Shown: positions 1 to 15,316, numbered from the stretch's first letter. The stretch: DNA of 64,000 nt from Prunella strophiata (GCA_036583965.1 JAZBQD010000014.1:44139490-44203489); one strand, 5' to 3'. Notes: generated by a model not told the origin, from the letters alone. Translations and numbers: made by a program.

Positions 1-3000
1 ACTTGGGCACCATCTGCTCCCAAAAGCCTCACCTCAACCTGGCATAAAGGTCTGTGACTCAGAATATTCCCAAGTAAGATCACTCTTCATAAAAATTTCA
101 TAGAAGCAAAAAATATAAATACTCCACTGGCCTTAAAGACACCTGCTTCAAATTGGTAAGTATACTACATTAAATCAAGGACTGTATCAAAAGCATAAAT
201 GCACAGAAGGCAGCCTGGGCTGCACCCAGTATGTGGCTGGATGGATAAACTGGGATATCCTGCCATCTGCTGGGAGCAGATGGCTTGCTGCAGCTCTGCA
301 ACCCCTTTATCACTACATATGTAATTACAGAACTTTAAAATCCACCAAATAAAGTTATGAAAAACGTGCAAATCATTCTGCGTGTCACACAGATCATTTG
401 TGAAATATATACTATTGTATGTACTTCGAAAGGCATATTTGTTTGCCAGGATCTACTCCAGGTATGCATCATTTTATAAAATACCATATTATTTTCTTCT
501 AAGTAATATCAACACTGTTAATTTTAACAGACACATTAGTTCTTGCAAAATTAAATTTTTTGATTACTTTAATAATAAAAGAAACATTTCAAAATTCCAG
601 CAATCTAGAAAGATTTGGTGATAAAGTCCCACTTCATAACCATCAACAGTTTCCTTATTTTTAGAAACTTAGTCCAAAGTTTTGGTATTTTGGGGGGCTG
701 GGGGGGGGGACTATGTTTCAGTTAAAACCCCAGATGCTGGATTCAGGAGCTTTCATAAGAATCTGAGCATTTTCATTCTTTTCAAGCAAATTTCAAGTAA
801 AAACATTTGAGAAAACTACAGAAAAGGAAGGAGAGGACAATCTTCCCTGTGCTCCCCAAAAAAGTCTTGGAAACAAAACTAGAAAATATCTTTGAAGACA
901 GTGCACACAGATCACTTGTATTGTCAGGAGTGAGGCAACTCCATAACAGCTACCTAACTCCAGACCAGCCAGCTGCAACATCTTTAGCACCACTGAATTA
1001 TCTTTAAGAGCTTCATTTCTAGCTTGTGACCCTCAAAGCTGACACAAACAGCGAAGGGCCACTCCAGCTTACTCCAACCAAACGCCCAGCTACAGGCATG
1101 GAGCCCTGGATGACTGAGGTACTCACTCAGTGCTGCAAGTCTGCAAACCAGCAGAGAATAGATGCTTCCAGGCTGCACTGAAGACAGCTGTCACTTAGCT
1201 GGCCAGTAACATACATGCCACCCTGAAATAACTGCGTGGAGAAAGCTCTGGGGCATTCATGGACATGACAGCGCTGCGGTCGCTGCAGGGGGGTTACACA
1301 CCCGTCTGTGGGTAGGCAAGGCTGCCTCATTGCCCAGAGAGGCACAGAGCATGGAGGGCAAGGGGAAAACCCAGGGAGAAGAGAGCACACCAATATGGAA
1401 CCTTCTTGTCCAGGAGTATTTTGCAATCAGAAAGTTGTTTGGGTGAGGCAGAGAAGAACACAGAGCAAACCTACACAGTTTTATTTAACAAACTCTTCCT
1501 AAAAACCGCAATATGAAAAAAAGCACACCATCTCCACATGCTGATCTATTAAAGATTGTTGGCTTAGCACTTTCCTAATTACAAAAAAAGTTTAAGACTG
1601 AACAAAACACACACACAGACCTTTCCCCACTGCAGCAGCAACAGTCCAATTTATAATCAATGAAAAATGCAATGTCATTTAAAGAGCAAGGTGACACCAG
1701 AGTTCTCAGTTGACTGACTGAGCATATACATAGAGTTCCTTCTAACTTAATAAAAACCTCTAAAAGGCACACAAATCTTTCTGCCTACATCAGTGAAGGC
1801 ATGATGTCAAAATAGTCCTGTTATTTCTAGTACTTCTTAAAAGACTAGTCTATTCAGAAGAATGCACCATTAAATATTATGGGCTATGCCTGTAAATATG
1901 CACACTCCTCTATTAACCTACAAGAGGAAATAATACATATACACATAATATGTTACAAATAACCTGACTACCATGGAACCTCAACCACTTAACAAGTCGA
2001 CTATAAACAGATTTATTCATAGTCATTACTTCATATCCAGCCAGAAAGGCTGCCAACTAAGGGAAAAAACAGTTTAGCTTGCACTGGGGAATAACACAGT
2101 AACAGCATAAAAAGCAAACTGGACTCAAATATTGGATCCAGTGGAAATAAGTAGCTGAGCAGAGCACAACTACTTGAGCTGGAAGCCAGCCAGGATACTG
2201 GGAATGATGCCTATGGTCCAGAGAAAGCTGCTGAACTAATCACCATTGCAGTCCCCCGTTCAGTTTTACACCAAACATGTGAAGTCACATATCTAATAGC
2301 AGTGTGCTTCCCTCTCACTTGATGTCTTAAAGGAAAGGCTGTTTACATGCCAAGCTTAAACATACACATAACTCTAAGTGCAGGTAAACAGTTTAAATGT
2401 ATTTCAAAGGGAATATGCTGAAGTTCGTGCTAAGCAGTTGTGCATTTTTCAGTTACTTCAAATCAAACCTAAAAGAGCTGCCAGCAGTAGGCAATAACAA
2501 GGTTACCAAGAAAAAAAAGAAGAAAAATAAAGCACATATAGATAAACACATCATAGGGGAAAAGGGCAACTTCACAGATGAAGCTCAAAGTGGTGAAGAA
2601 GCGCAATCCTGCAAGTAAGTTCAGTATAAAAGCAAACCAGAAAATAATTTCAACTTTGCTCACTTAGGGTGGTCAATGCTACTCAAGACAAACTGATCTC
2701 ATCAAGTCTCGAAACTAAAAATATCACCCACACAAAGAGTATCACACTTTCACTGAGTGACTGGTTTAAAATTATTGAATGCCCTGTCCTTTGAACTGCA
2801 AGCAGGACCTTTAACATTAAGAAATAATCCAAACAAGAACCACTGTGCACAACATATTTCCCATAGTGACTTTCCAATATATTGTATATAGGTAAACCTC
2901 CAAATGTACAACAAAATTCAGCAGCTAACTGGAATTTTTTTGCATCAAACAAATTTTGGGTAGTGGAAGTGAAGTATGTCCAAGATGATGGTGCCAGAAC

Positions 3001-5165
3001 ACAGTGATAACTCCTGTTCCCAAGAGGGACATATGCTTTCTTCTATACTTGCCCTCATTCCATGTCTTGTAACAGCTCCTTTACATGTTTGGAGATGTGC
3101 ATATGAGTGATAAGGGGATGCATAGATTTCTGTAAGTGATCTTCTTTAAGAGGCACTTAGAGCAGTGACCCCTTAATGTAATTTCAAATAGTTGTAAAGA
3201 TTTAACATTTATTTTGCTAGACAAATAGCCTATTATTGGCAAATTGGCTATTCTTCTAGTATGTCAATCAGGCCAGGCTTAAAATCAATACACAGTATTT
3301 GTCAATTGTGTTTCATGTGCCTTCAGCCTGATTATATTCATTAAGAAGGAACAGACTACTAATAGCTTGCATTGTAAATCAGGTTACAGTGTCAAAAAGC
3401 AAACAATCTTACTGCAAAATAATGAGCTTAAATTCTTAGCTGGAAGAGCTGTACAGACAAAGCTCAGCTATAAAAATCATAATGCATGTAGTCTTTAGTC
3501 TAAGATGACCTTCAGCCTGCAAAATCCCAGAACAATGTTGCTATAAGTATTTCATCAATCCATGCTTAATATCAGTCATGAGAGGAAAGGTAAACCCAGT
3601 GGAGCCCTTCTTAAAAAGAAATCAGCTTATATCCCATGGTTTTGTCCCAGCATAATACACACTAATATTTGAACAGAACTCATTTTATCTTCAATTTTCA
3701 AGTTGTCAGCAAAAACAGACAGAGCTGATCAAGTTCCTAAAATTACCTTTCAAACGTACTTTTATTTCTTCTCAGCAACAAAAACTGATAAACTTTAGTG
3801 CACCATATACACTCATCTAATACATCAGGGTGCAAAAATTGGTTCAGAGTATTTTATCTCAATTTGCTTCCAATGCAATTAAAAAACAGAGAGCAGATCT
3901 CCCTCTTCTTCATCTTCACCTGACCTGCATCCCAGCTGATTGTGTCACCCCTGATGAATGCTCATTAATCACAACAGCAAATGTTGGTAAGCCCAGATCT
4001 GGGCTCCAGGCTGCAGTTTGTGAAAAGGATGAATCACAATTAGCATTTTCAATCAAACTAGGAGCATATGGAAAAAAAGATGCTGGTTTGAAATGATAAA
4101 AAGGAAGCAATGAATTAAAGAGGTAGGACATACCATGAACACAAAACCCTACAAACAAACAAACCACAGGTTGAAAAGCCTTTACATATTTGAGAGAGGA
4201 GAAACCAAACACTTAAAAGCACAGTGAAGGCATTTACAATGTTCCAGCTCTTCAGAGGTGGCTGCACCCACGAACCAATTAAATTAATGTTCCTGCAGGA
4301 TTGCCACAGTTCTCATTTTGCTAATTGCAAGTGTAACCACTGGCTGAAGAAAAGGTTTAAAAGACTCAATGCAGTTACCACGGAAGGAGGGGAGAATGCC
4401 ATTCAATATATTTTAGAAAAGATATTTAATGCTATTCATTAATGGCAATTATTAACTTCTACAGACTCATACATAACAAACCTTTGGCTCTCCAAGATAC
4501 CAAATGCATGATCAAAGAGGACAAAAAAAGTAGATCACAGAAAAATGTCGATCATTGATTAATTTATTCAACTGAGACAACCAGAACAATAAGCCATGGT
4601 GTAAACTTCTTAGAACCTAGGCAATTTTCTTACCACCATTAAGAAAGGACCAGCTCTATACTACCATCTTTTTCACAGACTCAGCACTCCACTGGTTTGA
4701 TCTGTCTAAACACTGTACACTTTTCTCTGCAGCAGAGGATAGACCGACCCCAAATTTCATTGGCAAACAGCAAAGTAATGTTGGGTAAGCTCAATCAGTA
4801 CTGCCACATCACTCCTGATAATGCAGCTAATACCTTGTGTCAAAACAGATTGTAAGACTTGTTTGGAATCTTTCATTTTAATCTGCATCTTGCCTTCCTT
4901 TAGATATGCTGATTCAAATTATATAGGAATTACCATATTGCTGTATGCAGCTGAATGTTAATATGAATGAATTATTTGTAAGACAAGCTAATGACTAAAG
5001 GATACTGACTTGGGAAACAGTAAAAAGTCAGTTTTAGGTAAGTTTAATTGTCATTACATCTTACCAAGAAATCAGACTTTAAACACAAGCATATTTCTCC
5101 AAATAAATAAGTAGAATAAGCTCTGAGCAGTGAAACAACTAGAAACCTTTTAAACTACACAAGGA

Positions 5166-5189
5166 GAAAAAAAAAAAAAAAAAAAAAAA
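5166..5189. repeat. Homopolymer A24
   Basis: The longest A tract in the window. It is not preceded by a recognisable retrocopy, so it is treated as simple sequence. Similar runs occur at 8413-8431 (A19), 13850-13867 (T18), 16768-16785 (A18), 18578-18593 (A16), 36719-36735 (A17) and 62245-62259 (T15). Confidence 0.95.
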
Positions 5190-5534
5190 GCCCAAAATAT
5201 CCTACAGAATCTTGGTATTCAGTTACCTAGACAGATATTTAGACATATTTACATATTTACCTCTCTGCCCTGCTTACTTTTCATATGCAGTATATGACAC
5301 AATTACCAAACAACTGCCTTTTAAAAAACGATTTGCATAAGCCAGATGATCATGAGCTGCATTCATTCCATGCCCAAAATGCCCATATATGGGAAAGTAG
5401 GGCCAATAGAAACAAGAACAAAAAGCCTGAAATGGGTAGGTTTCATAGAAAGAATTAACAGATATTCAAGTAATTATTTTTCTTCCTTCAGTTGGAAGAG
5501 ATACAGATCACTTTAATACTAAATAGGTTTATTG

Positions 5535-5830
5535 TCATTAGTGCTACAGACAGGGTCACCAGTTGTGTCAAAAAGTCCCGACATGTTATTTTGTTGCAAA
5601 AATTCTCATACCTTCTGCTATGGGTAGGTCCTCACAAAGCCGACTCCTTCTCACTTCACCACAGCACTGCTGACTGACTCCTGCTCATCTCTTGCCTTAC
5701 TAGCCCACCCCCTTTACACCACTTAGGCCTCATTTGATATCTCTGTGGCCTATTAAGGGTAGGCCTGGTCCTAATCTTTGGTAGTTAGTTTCACCCCTAA
5801 GGAGTTGCAGCTGAACTATCTCCCACTCTT
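5535..5830 (-). mobile_element. LTR-like dispersed repeat, copy 1
   Basis: This segment aligns by eye along nearly its whole length with 34938-35250. Shared words include aaaaattc-catacctt, ttcaccacagca-tgct, cctattaaggg and gttgcagctg. On the minus strand it ends with gacaataaacc, a polyadenylation-signal-like AATAAA, and has a tgtaaaggggg motif at the place where copy 2 has atataagagg (TATA-like). The TATA-like then AATAAA order suggests a solitary LTR of an endogenous retrovirus, but I do not recognise the family and no internal retroviral genes are present. Confidence 0.55.
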
Positions 5831-8149
5831 CCACAATCTATCCTCCCACAGTTTATGATGTGCACTGTCTGTCTCTGAGGTTTGACAGGAGGAGGAGGAG
5901 ACCTGCACTACATAGCTCAGGCTTCCCAGTGGACACACAGAGTATCACATATGCCTGTCTAGCAGGACATGCAGCAGAACACAGAACATGTTCAGGAGCA
6001 CACACTGGGCTCTCACCAAGCCACAACTGCCACAAATCCACAATCTCTGCTGCAAGTCCTTCAAGAAGAAACCCTTTAAAAGCAGCACTTCCTCATAAAG
6101 AAGCCATGCTTAAAAGATCAAATGCACTTTTTTTTTCAGTCTTAGAATTACAATGGAAATGCTTATGAAACTCATTTGACATTAGCAGAGACCACGTGGA
6201 CAGCATTAACAACTTATATGGTGCATAGATTGTACAATTTTCAGAAGACCTTCAAGAGTTTGATCCCAGACCTCGCAACTGCAATCTGTCTTGCAGAAGG
6301 CAGCCTGTACAACACCAAAACTTGGTAGTTCACTGTTGTAGGTGATGAGTATGCAGTAACTCTTTCTCAAACCTGAATTGGTTGTAATCATTTCAAAATT
6401 TAGATTAAATAGACACCTTATCAATGTGACAAGGGAGGTAAGTTTTTACATCAACAGATTACCTAAAGAGAATAATCATTAAGCCATCACTAACCTGAGA
6501 ACATTATCCTGAGTAATTTTAATGACTTTCAACCATCAAAAAGAAGGAAAAAAAGCACACCTGTGAAATGTGTGTCTCTGTAGTTAGAGAAGCATAGCTT
6601 CTTCTATGCCCTACTATATTGACAGTGTCTTTAGAGTTGGTAGGCAGTGACTTTCAGATTGAATGTCACCATTTGCTGCACACTCAATTTTTTTTTACTG
6701 TAGACCTGGGAACCAGAAACATGAACAACTGTACCCTTCCAGATACTCTTCCACATTTTCCAACTGGGGCACTGTGGAGTTCTCCAAGCAAAGCGATGGT
6801 GTGAACAGAAAACTGCCCAACTGTCAAATTTGTATTTTCCCATTCCATAATCCCCAGGAGGAGGAAGGGGTTGGAAAATCAAGCTTGGTAAACTTAGCAA
6901 GCATGAGTGCATTTCACAAGAATTGCCTTCCCTCCTCCCTTAGCTGTTTTGAGGAAGAAGGGTGGGCAAGAAGAGAATGACTGAAAGAACATAGGAAAAA
7001 AAAAGTTTGATATGTCAATTACACATTTATCTTACTTTAAATAACAATCTGGTTGTGTTCTCCTGGAAGAACTCAGCTGTTTCCTGTATGCTGCAACTTT
7101 GATATCATACTTCATACTTTATTTCCCAAGGCTTGTAAGCAGCAATTACCACCATAGCTGTCTAAAACAAATACCCAGTCTGAGCCTGAGCCAGCCATTC
7201 ACCACAGATTTCCTCTCTCCACCCCTAGCTTCTCCTCAGCTGGAAAAGTCACTTATTCAGAAAACCATTCCCAGGGGTGGCCCCAGCAGCAAGCCAAGTA
7301 GGCCACCCACTTGGAAGCAGAAGATACTGATGATATCATGAGTGGGCTGTCTCATGGGGTAATCACCAGCTACTGAATGGCAGGGAAACAGAACTAACTG
7401 CAGTTTCTGAGTTACTGGCTCTACCTGTGCTTCTCTCCAAGTTGCATCAGAGGGAAGTGCTGGAGCCTTCACTCAGGGCAGGCAGCAGTGGGATCAGTCT
7501 TGTGCTCTGCAAAGTTCAATGTCACCAGCACTGCTTTAAACACTGCTCACAACTCAGTATTGCCTGGACTGAAGAAAATGAAAAGGCCCATAAAACAAAA
7601 CGATGAACATATTTTACAAAGCAGTTTTTAAACTTTCAAGTACTTATACCCAGCTCATCAATCATACTAGAAATCTCTGACAGCTCACCAAAACCAGCCT
7701 TTTCCACTGTAAAAGCTGAGTAAGTTATTAATGTTGTTTATTTGTTAAGATGAAATTCTGTGTTTCACACACAAACCAACAAGTCATATCTTATAAAATC
7801 TCAAGGCAAATAAAAATCTAAAGCAAAATGCCCTATTAATGGATCTTTTCTGAACAGCCAACTGAATGTTCAAAACACATTTTCTTATTTTCCTGTGGTC
7901 CATCTATTTAAAAGGAAAACTGCACAAAAAGCACACTCTGCAGCAGACCATCCACCCTGAGAATCAGAGCTCTGCTCCCCTGCCTGTGTTTCTGGGAGCA
8001 CTCCCCCTCCCAGACCTGCAGGAAGCAAAGGGTGTGACACTGTCAGACAGCCAGTTCACCCACAGAGAAAGCATTCTTTTCACATTTCAGCATTCTTTTC
8101 ACATTTCTCATCAGAGAAAGCACTCCTGTGCAGCAGTCCTGCAGAAGGT

Positions 8150-8171
8150 GGGGGAGGGGGAGGGGGGGGGG
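8150..8171. repeat. G-rich tract
   Basis: GGGGG-A-GGGGG-A-GGGGGGGGGG on the plus strand, a two-interruption G run with quadruplex potential. About 50-80 bp to its left, a 19-bp direct repeat of gcattcttttcacatttc (about 8068-8106) is present. Confidence 0.93.
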
Positions 8172-10499
8172 TGTGCAAAATTGAGGAAAAAAGAAACAAC
8201 CACACTTCACCTGTAGGTGTCATATTTAGCCATATTCACAAGGTAACACCAGAGCTGCATGTTTCTTTCTAAGTAGGCAAACCCTCTGGGAAACAGGCAA
8301 ATATTTTCATAATAGAATTAGCACCAATCAGAGGCCACTGACAAAAATAGCACTGATGAGAAAGTTAATAGCTTTGGGACTATTTATATGTGTTGTCTCT
8401 GTGCAGCTCTGGAAAAAAAAAAAAAAAAAAAGGCAGTTAGAAAGAAAAGGAATGTGAGAGAGTGTAAGTTCCTGATCTGTGTACAATTAATAAAACACTG
8501 GATCATTCAAGCATGGATTTTGGATGGATGCCCTAGCTCCATTTCAGTACTTCAGAGCAAATAAAGCAGCTCTGAAGTGTCACTCCACAGGGAACAAGCA
8601 CCACTTGCTGTAGAAACAAACATACATACATACTTGAGGTAATAATAACCACTACTACCAATTTGTTTCATACTTGCAAAGGAAAATTTAATAATAAAAA
8701 AGATTTAAATTTGTGGGCATAGGTAAATTATTTTTACTGAATTACCAAATGGAAAATATTGCATTTAAGCTTAACACATAAATTGAATTTATTACTACAC
8801 AATAAAAAAAGTTTCCCTGAAATATGAAATGATACAATTACCACTGAGCAGTCCACCATTGGCCATGTCTATGCGTGCTCCCTTGTAATAGATGCCTTGC
8901 AAATCTTTTTAAATATTCACATTCACACCTAGGGAATTTATCAACCTAAAACTTCTCCAGAACTGCCTTTGAAGTCTGATAATCACATCTGCACTTTTGA
9001 ACCTATATAGGAATCATCCCAATCCACTGACTGCAATTAAGTTAATCACTGTCCTATCTAGGAACAAAAATATAGGTCCCTAACATGAAAATAAAAATAG
9101 GAAACATAAGGTTCAGGTGATTATCTCAGCATAAGAGGCACCATGTTGTGTCAGCCCAAAAGCTGATCCAAATCAGTGTTCTGTTTTCATCAGTGCTGCT
9201 AACACGTGCTAAGAAATAGAGAAAATATAAAGCAGTGTTTTTGCTAGCACAACTCACACTTTCAAGTGGTCATCAGGAGATTACAGAGAGTTCAAGATGT
9301 GTGAAGTTTAGAAACCATTTCCATCTACAGTGACACTACATTTATAGCAGTGTGTTTATGGGACAATATTTGTTTAAGTGTTAAAATTGGAAATGTAATT
9401 CTGAGGATTTAGGATTTACTACCTTTCTAAAATCTGAAAGAACAGAGGTAGTATATGTCTGAGCTGTTAAAAACACATATAAGTGCTCCAATTTCAGTAG
9501 AATTTTTACCTGAAGTTACTTATTTAAAGAGCATTTATATTCTTAGCTTTTCCTCTAAAAGGTTACAAAATTCTTGCCTGAGAAATTTGGCAAGTAAACT
9601 TGATGGAATTTGCTTTATTAAATCCTTTTGCAACTTTTCTAACTAGAAAGATTTTAAGGAAGTTCTATGATAAAAACAAATCCATTACATCTACTAAAAT
9701 ATCCTAACAATAGCAAGGAAATTATTTTCCTCATTCGACCACTGAGCTGACATACCTCCCACAATTACACCACCTCAATTTTAAACAGAAGACTAAGTTC
9801 AATCTTAAACTTAGACCAGTTGTATATCCCTGGTCTCTGTTGCCTCATCTTCTTTCCAGTGCAATATTACATTGCCCTCTAACGGATTACCTGCACAACT
9901 GCACAGGCCAATTCTTCCTTTTGAAAGTCTTGAATAAGCAAAAAGGTTGCATGAGAAATGGGAAAAGTTGTTTTGTTCCTGCTCCTGTTTAATTATGTTT
10001 TTTATATTTGAATTAAAATTTAAAAATTTTTAATTTTCAACCTTTTCCTTTCAATATATTCAGCTGCAAAATGAAGTAATGTGTGCTGGAGGTTCAGGTC
10101 TTTAAATGGTCTCAGGCTGTAAGCTGAATTTGAAATCTAGAGTGAAAAAAACTGCTTGTAAAAAAAAAAAAATAGAAGCTGACCCAGCAAAGGAGAAAAT
10201 TTCATCTACTTCAACTCAACTTTTGAACTCATTTACCTACCCCATGTCAGACATTAAATTTCCCAACTCCACCAATGTCCTCCTGTCCCAGCAAGGTGAC
10301 ATCAGCACAACTACCTGCCTTTCTGCCCTTTTCTCTCTTCTCCCTGGAAAGGGCTTATCTCTTCCAAATGGAAAACAACTACATTTTGCAAAAAAACCTA
10401 AAACTTTGTGAAGAGATCTAATTGTATCTAAAAGTCATGTTCAAAAGGCACGTTGATTTACTCTAGATAGCATATGCAGTTAAAGGCAAGGTTTTTTTT

Positions 10500-10514
10500 G
10501 GTGGTGGTGGTGGT
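10500..10514. repeat. (GGT)5 microsatellite
   Basis: Five GGT triplets directly after a T8 run. A short simple repeat with no further significance visible. Confidence 0.9.
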
Positions 10515-12152
10515 GATAGCTTAATGCATCTCAATGCTACTCCAGTAATAATTTTTAATTATCATCCTTCTCAAAATGCTAAATATTCATTGTGTATATC
10601 ACCATTTTTAAAAACACAAATAAATTTCAAGTAAATTTTGAATTAATGTAATATTTAATCCATTCAAAGAGCAAGACTGCACAAATTTAAGCACAGCAAC
10701 TGTAATCATCATCCTGTCATTAACTAGCTTTATTCTTAAAACCACCAGAACCATCACCTGTAAATTAAAACAATTTATCTCTAAAGTATGGGGAATCAAA
10801 TTTGATAAACATGAAGGAAGTGGCAACTCAAATCTCTGAATGTTACAATTCAATCAAAGATCTTCCTTCCAGGAGTAACAGGACAAAGGGGGCTCAAGGA
10901 AAGAAGAGACTTCTGGATTGCTAAATTCATTCAAGTAAAAGCAACATGCACACAAGTGTCAGCATCCAACAGTGGAAGAACAAAAGATCAGCTTAGATCT
11001 ACATCATGAAACTAAAACAAGTCGTAGCAAAAACTGTGGATTAAAGATGTTTGAGTAATTGTGTTTCTTTTGCTGCAAGAGTTGATTTTGATGATATCAA
11101 AGAAAATTAAATTTTCTTTTGTTCTTACAATGAGGTGAAAGTTAGTTCAGTCTGAAAACACATATATGTACAGACAAACAAACAAATAAGCCTTTCTGAT
11201 AATATCCAACCAGTGTGCTGTGGGACAGAGCTTTCTAGCAAAACCTCTAATCACTCCCCTTGGAATTTGTTCTCTAAAGCTTATAAAGGCTAAGCATCTG
11301 TAGCAAAGCTGTGTAATTTCAAGTAATCAATCATTCTTGTCCTCCTCTGGTTGAACTGAGATTTGAGCAATCATATTTAAAACAAACAAAAATGGAAGGG
11401 AAGTCCACTAAAAACTGGCTATGGCATTTTCACCCATGAAACTGGGTCTAACCTATACTCTTGGATATAATGATTCCTGGCACCTGCACACAGAAACAGT
11501 TTTTACACCCAGACCACCCAGAATCTGACTGTCTGACTAGGGCAGAAACAGAGACTGAAGTACTGAGTACAATATATATTTCCACATCCAAGCACTCAAA
11601 AATACATTTACTCTGAGTGTTGCTCAGGGAGGTTATTTCTTTCTTTGTCCTCTTAAAATCGTAATGTACATGAAAACTAATAGATAGCTCTTGATGAATG
11701 AAATTTAACTAAATGAGCCAGCTGACTAATACATAACAGGTTAAGGTGAAAAGCAGTAGGGAAAAAAAAACCTATAAACCTCATTCCTATAAAGTGAACA
11801 GAAGCAAAAATTTCTACTCTCGTGAAGAAAAGCAAGGATTTAAAATTAATGAATTAATAAAAAAATTTTACTGTGCAACAGGTATCTCTATTCAGGGATA
11901 TTCAAGGGCTGAAAGAATATATTGTCAAGCACAGAAACCAATTTGTATGAAGAGATTATCAATGCTGACTTCCCAATTCCAAAAAGCTATCTTCAATGTA
12001 TGTTTGAGATCAAGAGTAGAAAACCCTGTAGTGAAGAGAGAACTCTCAAACAAGCAGAATCTCAGTCAGCTTTTTCAGCAAAATGTTTGAAACCGTAAAC
12101 CAGTCTACTCACTATAAAGTATAAGGGAAGAGATGCTAAGAGAGCAAACAAA

Positions 12153-12256
12153 AGGTTTTTGAGCAACCTGGTGTAGTAGAAGGTATCCCTGCCCATGGCA
12201 GGGGACATGAAACTAGGTCATCTTTAAGGTTCTTTTCAACTCAAACCATTCTATGA
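12153..12256 (+). mobile_element. CR1 LINE 3' end fragment
   Basis: The sequence has the order typical of avian CR1 3' ends: gagcaacctggt, then ccctgcccatggcaggg (a self-complementary stem), then a segment like actaggtcatctttaaggt, then ttcaactcaaaccattctatga. It is about 100 bp, 5' truncated as is usual for CR1, diverged, and oriented with its 3' end to the right. No coding part remains. Confidence 0.9.
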
Positions 12257-15200
12257 AAGGCATTGTTTGGTACAAACTTCAGAGAGGGTAGAGAAGTGTA
12301 AAGAAAAGGAGAAAAAAGCATCACAATGCCAACTGATGTGTAACCTCACGGTTGTGACTCTGTGTTTTGCAAAACAAAGCAGGAAAGATTACATGACCTG
12401 GTCTAAAAAGGCTGCAGAAAGGTCTCTGTCTCTCAGCCTTCTTGTTATTATTTAAAAGAAAATACCAAAAGGGGAAAATAAAAGGGATTGCCTAGGCCTT
12501 TCCCACATCAGTAGGAAACAGAAATGTTTATTCTGAAAACAGTAGAAGAAGCTGTCTGACTCCATGGGAAATGGCAAAACACCATAACCAAGAAGTAACA
12601 CCATAGCACAAGAAGTACTGGCAAATAAAGTAAACAGATCAAGAGAGTATTTCTCCTGTATTGTCTTTTGGTTATAGCACCTTTTGTCCTTTTTTTCTAA
12701 GCAGCAGACTATACTTCTCCTAATGATACCTCTTCCAAACTAAAGACAGCATTTTTGAAACCATTATGGATTACTATGGAATCTGGTTCAGTTTTAGGAT
12801 GACAGAAATGGTATTTCTATTTTATTCATGAAAATGTGCAGTAAAGTCTAAAGATAGCAGTTTGTTTTGGAGAAGAAAAATTAAATTTAAGTAAAACACA
12901 ATAGACACATTATTAGCATCTGTGAACAAATTGTAATTAATTTCTTAACACCAACATGCTCATTTTAAGGAAAACAGAGGTGAATGCTTTAAGGATGGAA
13001 ACTGTAACTTGGGGGGAAAAACCTCAACCTGGAAGTTAAGCTGATTGCATGACTAGCAATTCACACTTCTCCTCACCAGGCTCCACCAGAAAAAGCAATT
13101 ACTCTACAGAATAACTAGGTGCTCAACTAGACTACTAATTGTACCACATGTGGGCTGAAGATACCATCTCTGAGATTTTGTTCAGGTTGCATTAGTTTTC
13201 TCCTGTTAAAAATGCATTCCTACATTTCTTCCATCTCATTTCTAGATCCATACCTAATGGATCCAGCAAACCATTGCTTCAGCATCCCTATGTGTAAACC
13301 TGGGGATGACATAAGAGGGTGCTTCAGAACAACGGCTTGCTCTGGGTGGGAGCAGGCATCTGATTTGGTTTCACCTCAGCCACTGTTTTCTGACTGGGGA
13401 AGGGAAAGGACTATCTTTTCAATCAGCTGATGAGCTCAGAGTGTCTTTACAAGACAGGTGAACATTAGAGATCACAAATTATATTGCAGTCATGCAATTC
13501 CTAGGAGCTAAGAAACGTATCCAAACAGGAAGGAGCATCTTACAGTTCTGGCAACAATTCTTGCAAGTGTCAGGCAAAGATGCAGAACTGCATCATCAGG
13601 TGATGAAAGATAAATTATAGGAAAAGAAGAGAGAGCCAACAGAAGTGTATACCTGCAAAGAGCTGCCAGGTAATTTAAAAGGACATAAAAATCTGTGCAT
13701 GTTTGTGAGGTGGAGAGAAGTGGTGGGAGCTGTTGGCAATAATGAAGTTTGGAAGAAGTCTTTTGTAGGCACACCTCTATTTTTAAATTTGAATGTTTTG
13801 GTTAAAAGCTTATTACACCTTTTGGACTCTAATATTTAAAAGTATAAACTTTTTTTTTTTTTTTTTTACCTCAAAGACAGTTCACAAGGGCATAAACTCT
13901 TACAGTTCTGGAAGTGTCAACAAGTACATGCACAGCAAGTGGGCCCTCAGACCAGACAAGCTGGCTTTGTGAACAATCTTTTTGAAAGACTGGTTTTGCA
14001 TTGAACAAGTCATATATAACAAAATATGGTACCAGTCTAATTAAATTTCTGCTTGCTGTATTATTTCCAGTGAGGAGAAATGTTCTCTCCTTACTTTTTG
14101 CTTCAGTAGACTTTATCCAACCCCACTTCATTTGGGTTTTTCTTTAAATTGCTCTTTAAAACTCTCACTTGAAACATAAAAACAAACAAAAAAGCAAAAA
14201 ATTTAGACTAAGATGTCTAGCCTAAAATTATCTATTTCACTGTGCTTCAACATTTTAACCCTCTGTAATTTGGCTTATGCCTGAACTGCAAGTTGAAGTA
14301 ATGTTTTTGCTCTGCATTTGCATTGCCAAGCCCAACAGTGTTAATCATCGTTTTAGTTCCAATAAATGACAGTAATACTAAGAGGTTTTATTTCATTTTA
14401 TAGTATGTAAGAACTTTTTTCCACTAATTCAGCCTGAGCTAATGAAAATCAGAGGCAACAACTCTAACAACTAAGAAAAATACTTCTATTTTCCCAAACT
14501 ATTACAGCTACTTCTTACAGAAAAGACAACTTTGAATTTCAGCAACAGTTGCATAAAAATATACAAAGAAGATGTAAATTCACTGCCATCAAGTAACAGT
14601 CTATCATGAAAAACCACAATGAAGTTGCATTTAGATAGTTCTCAGACATTTGAATAAGTAACACAAGCATGCAGAGATTGCCTTTGGGTAAAATCATGTT
14701 TAAGTGGGCAAACATGACACAACCAGGAAGAAACTTTCCAAGTCCATTTTTTAATAGAGAAAAATTGTTGGGGTTTTCGTAACCTTAAGCTTCCTGGATT
14801 TTTTAGTAAATTTTTTTTCTTTATCCCAATGAAATATAAAGGAAGAAAGAGAAAGCAGATTCATACATCTGATGGAAGAAGTTGTGGCCACCAATATAAG
14901 TCTCTCCATATTGAATCTACTTAATCCCCACAGCAAAGGCACCCTACAGCTCACAAGCTGAGATGTGCCTCAGCAGGTATGTTTTGTTAGTGACAATGAA
15001 GTGTTAATGCAGGGGTACCCCTGAAAGTGCTAACATCAGTCAGGGTCCGTATGCTTCAGTATTTACTATAGTAAAAACCTCAGCTTTCTCTTCATGTTTT
15101 CCTCTGGTAAAAGGTAAAATTGACATGACAGATTTGTCTTTTTTGAGACAAGAAGGTACACAATATTCTCATGAGACAAGGACAGGCACAATGACTGTCT

Positions 15201-15279
15201 AACCAGCCATGAGCAAGGCAAGGATGTTTTCTGATGTGAGCTCCATATCTGAAGTGCTGCTGGGGGCACTGCAAAGAAG

Positions 15280-15316
15280 CAAAAAAACCCAAAACAAAAC
15301 CAAACCAAAACAAAAC
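15280..15316. repeat. (CAAAA)n-like simple repeat
   Basis: Imperfect CAAAA/CCAAA units following an A7 run. Plus-strand composition is only A and C. Confidence 0.85.

Noticed and set aside
5166..5189. A24 tract as the tail of a processed pseudogene
   Set aside because: The upstream sequence shows no open frame or gene similarity and no target-site duplication was seen.
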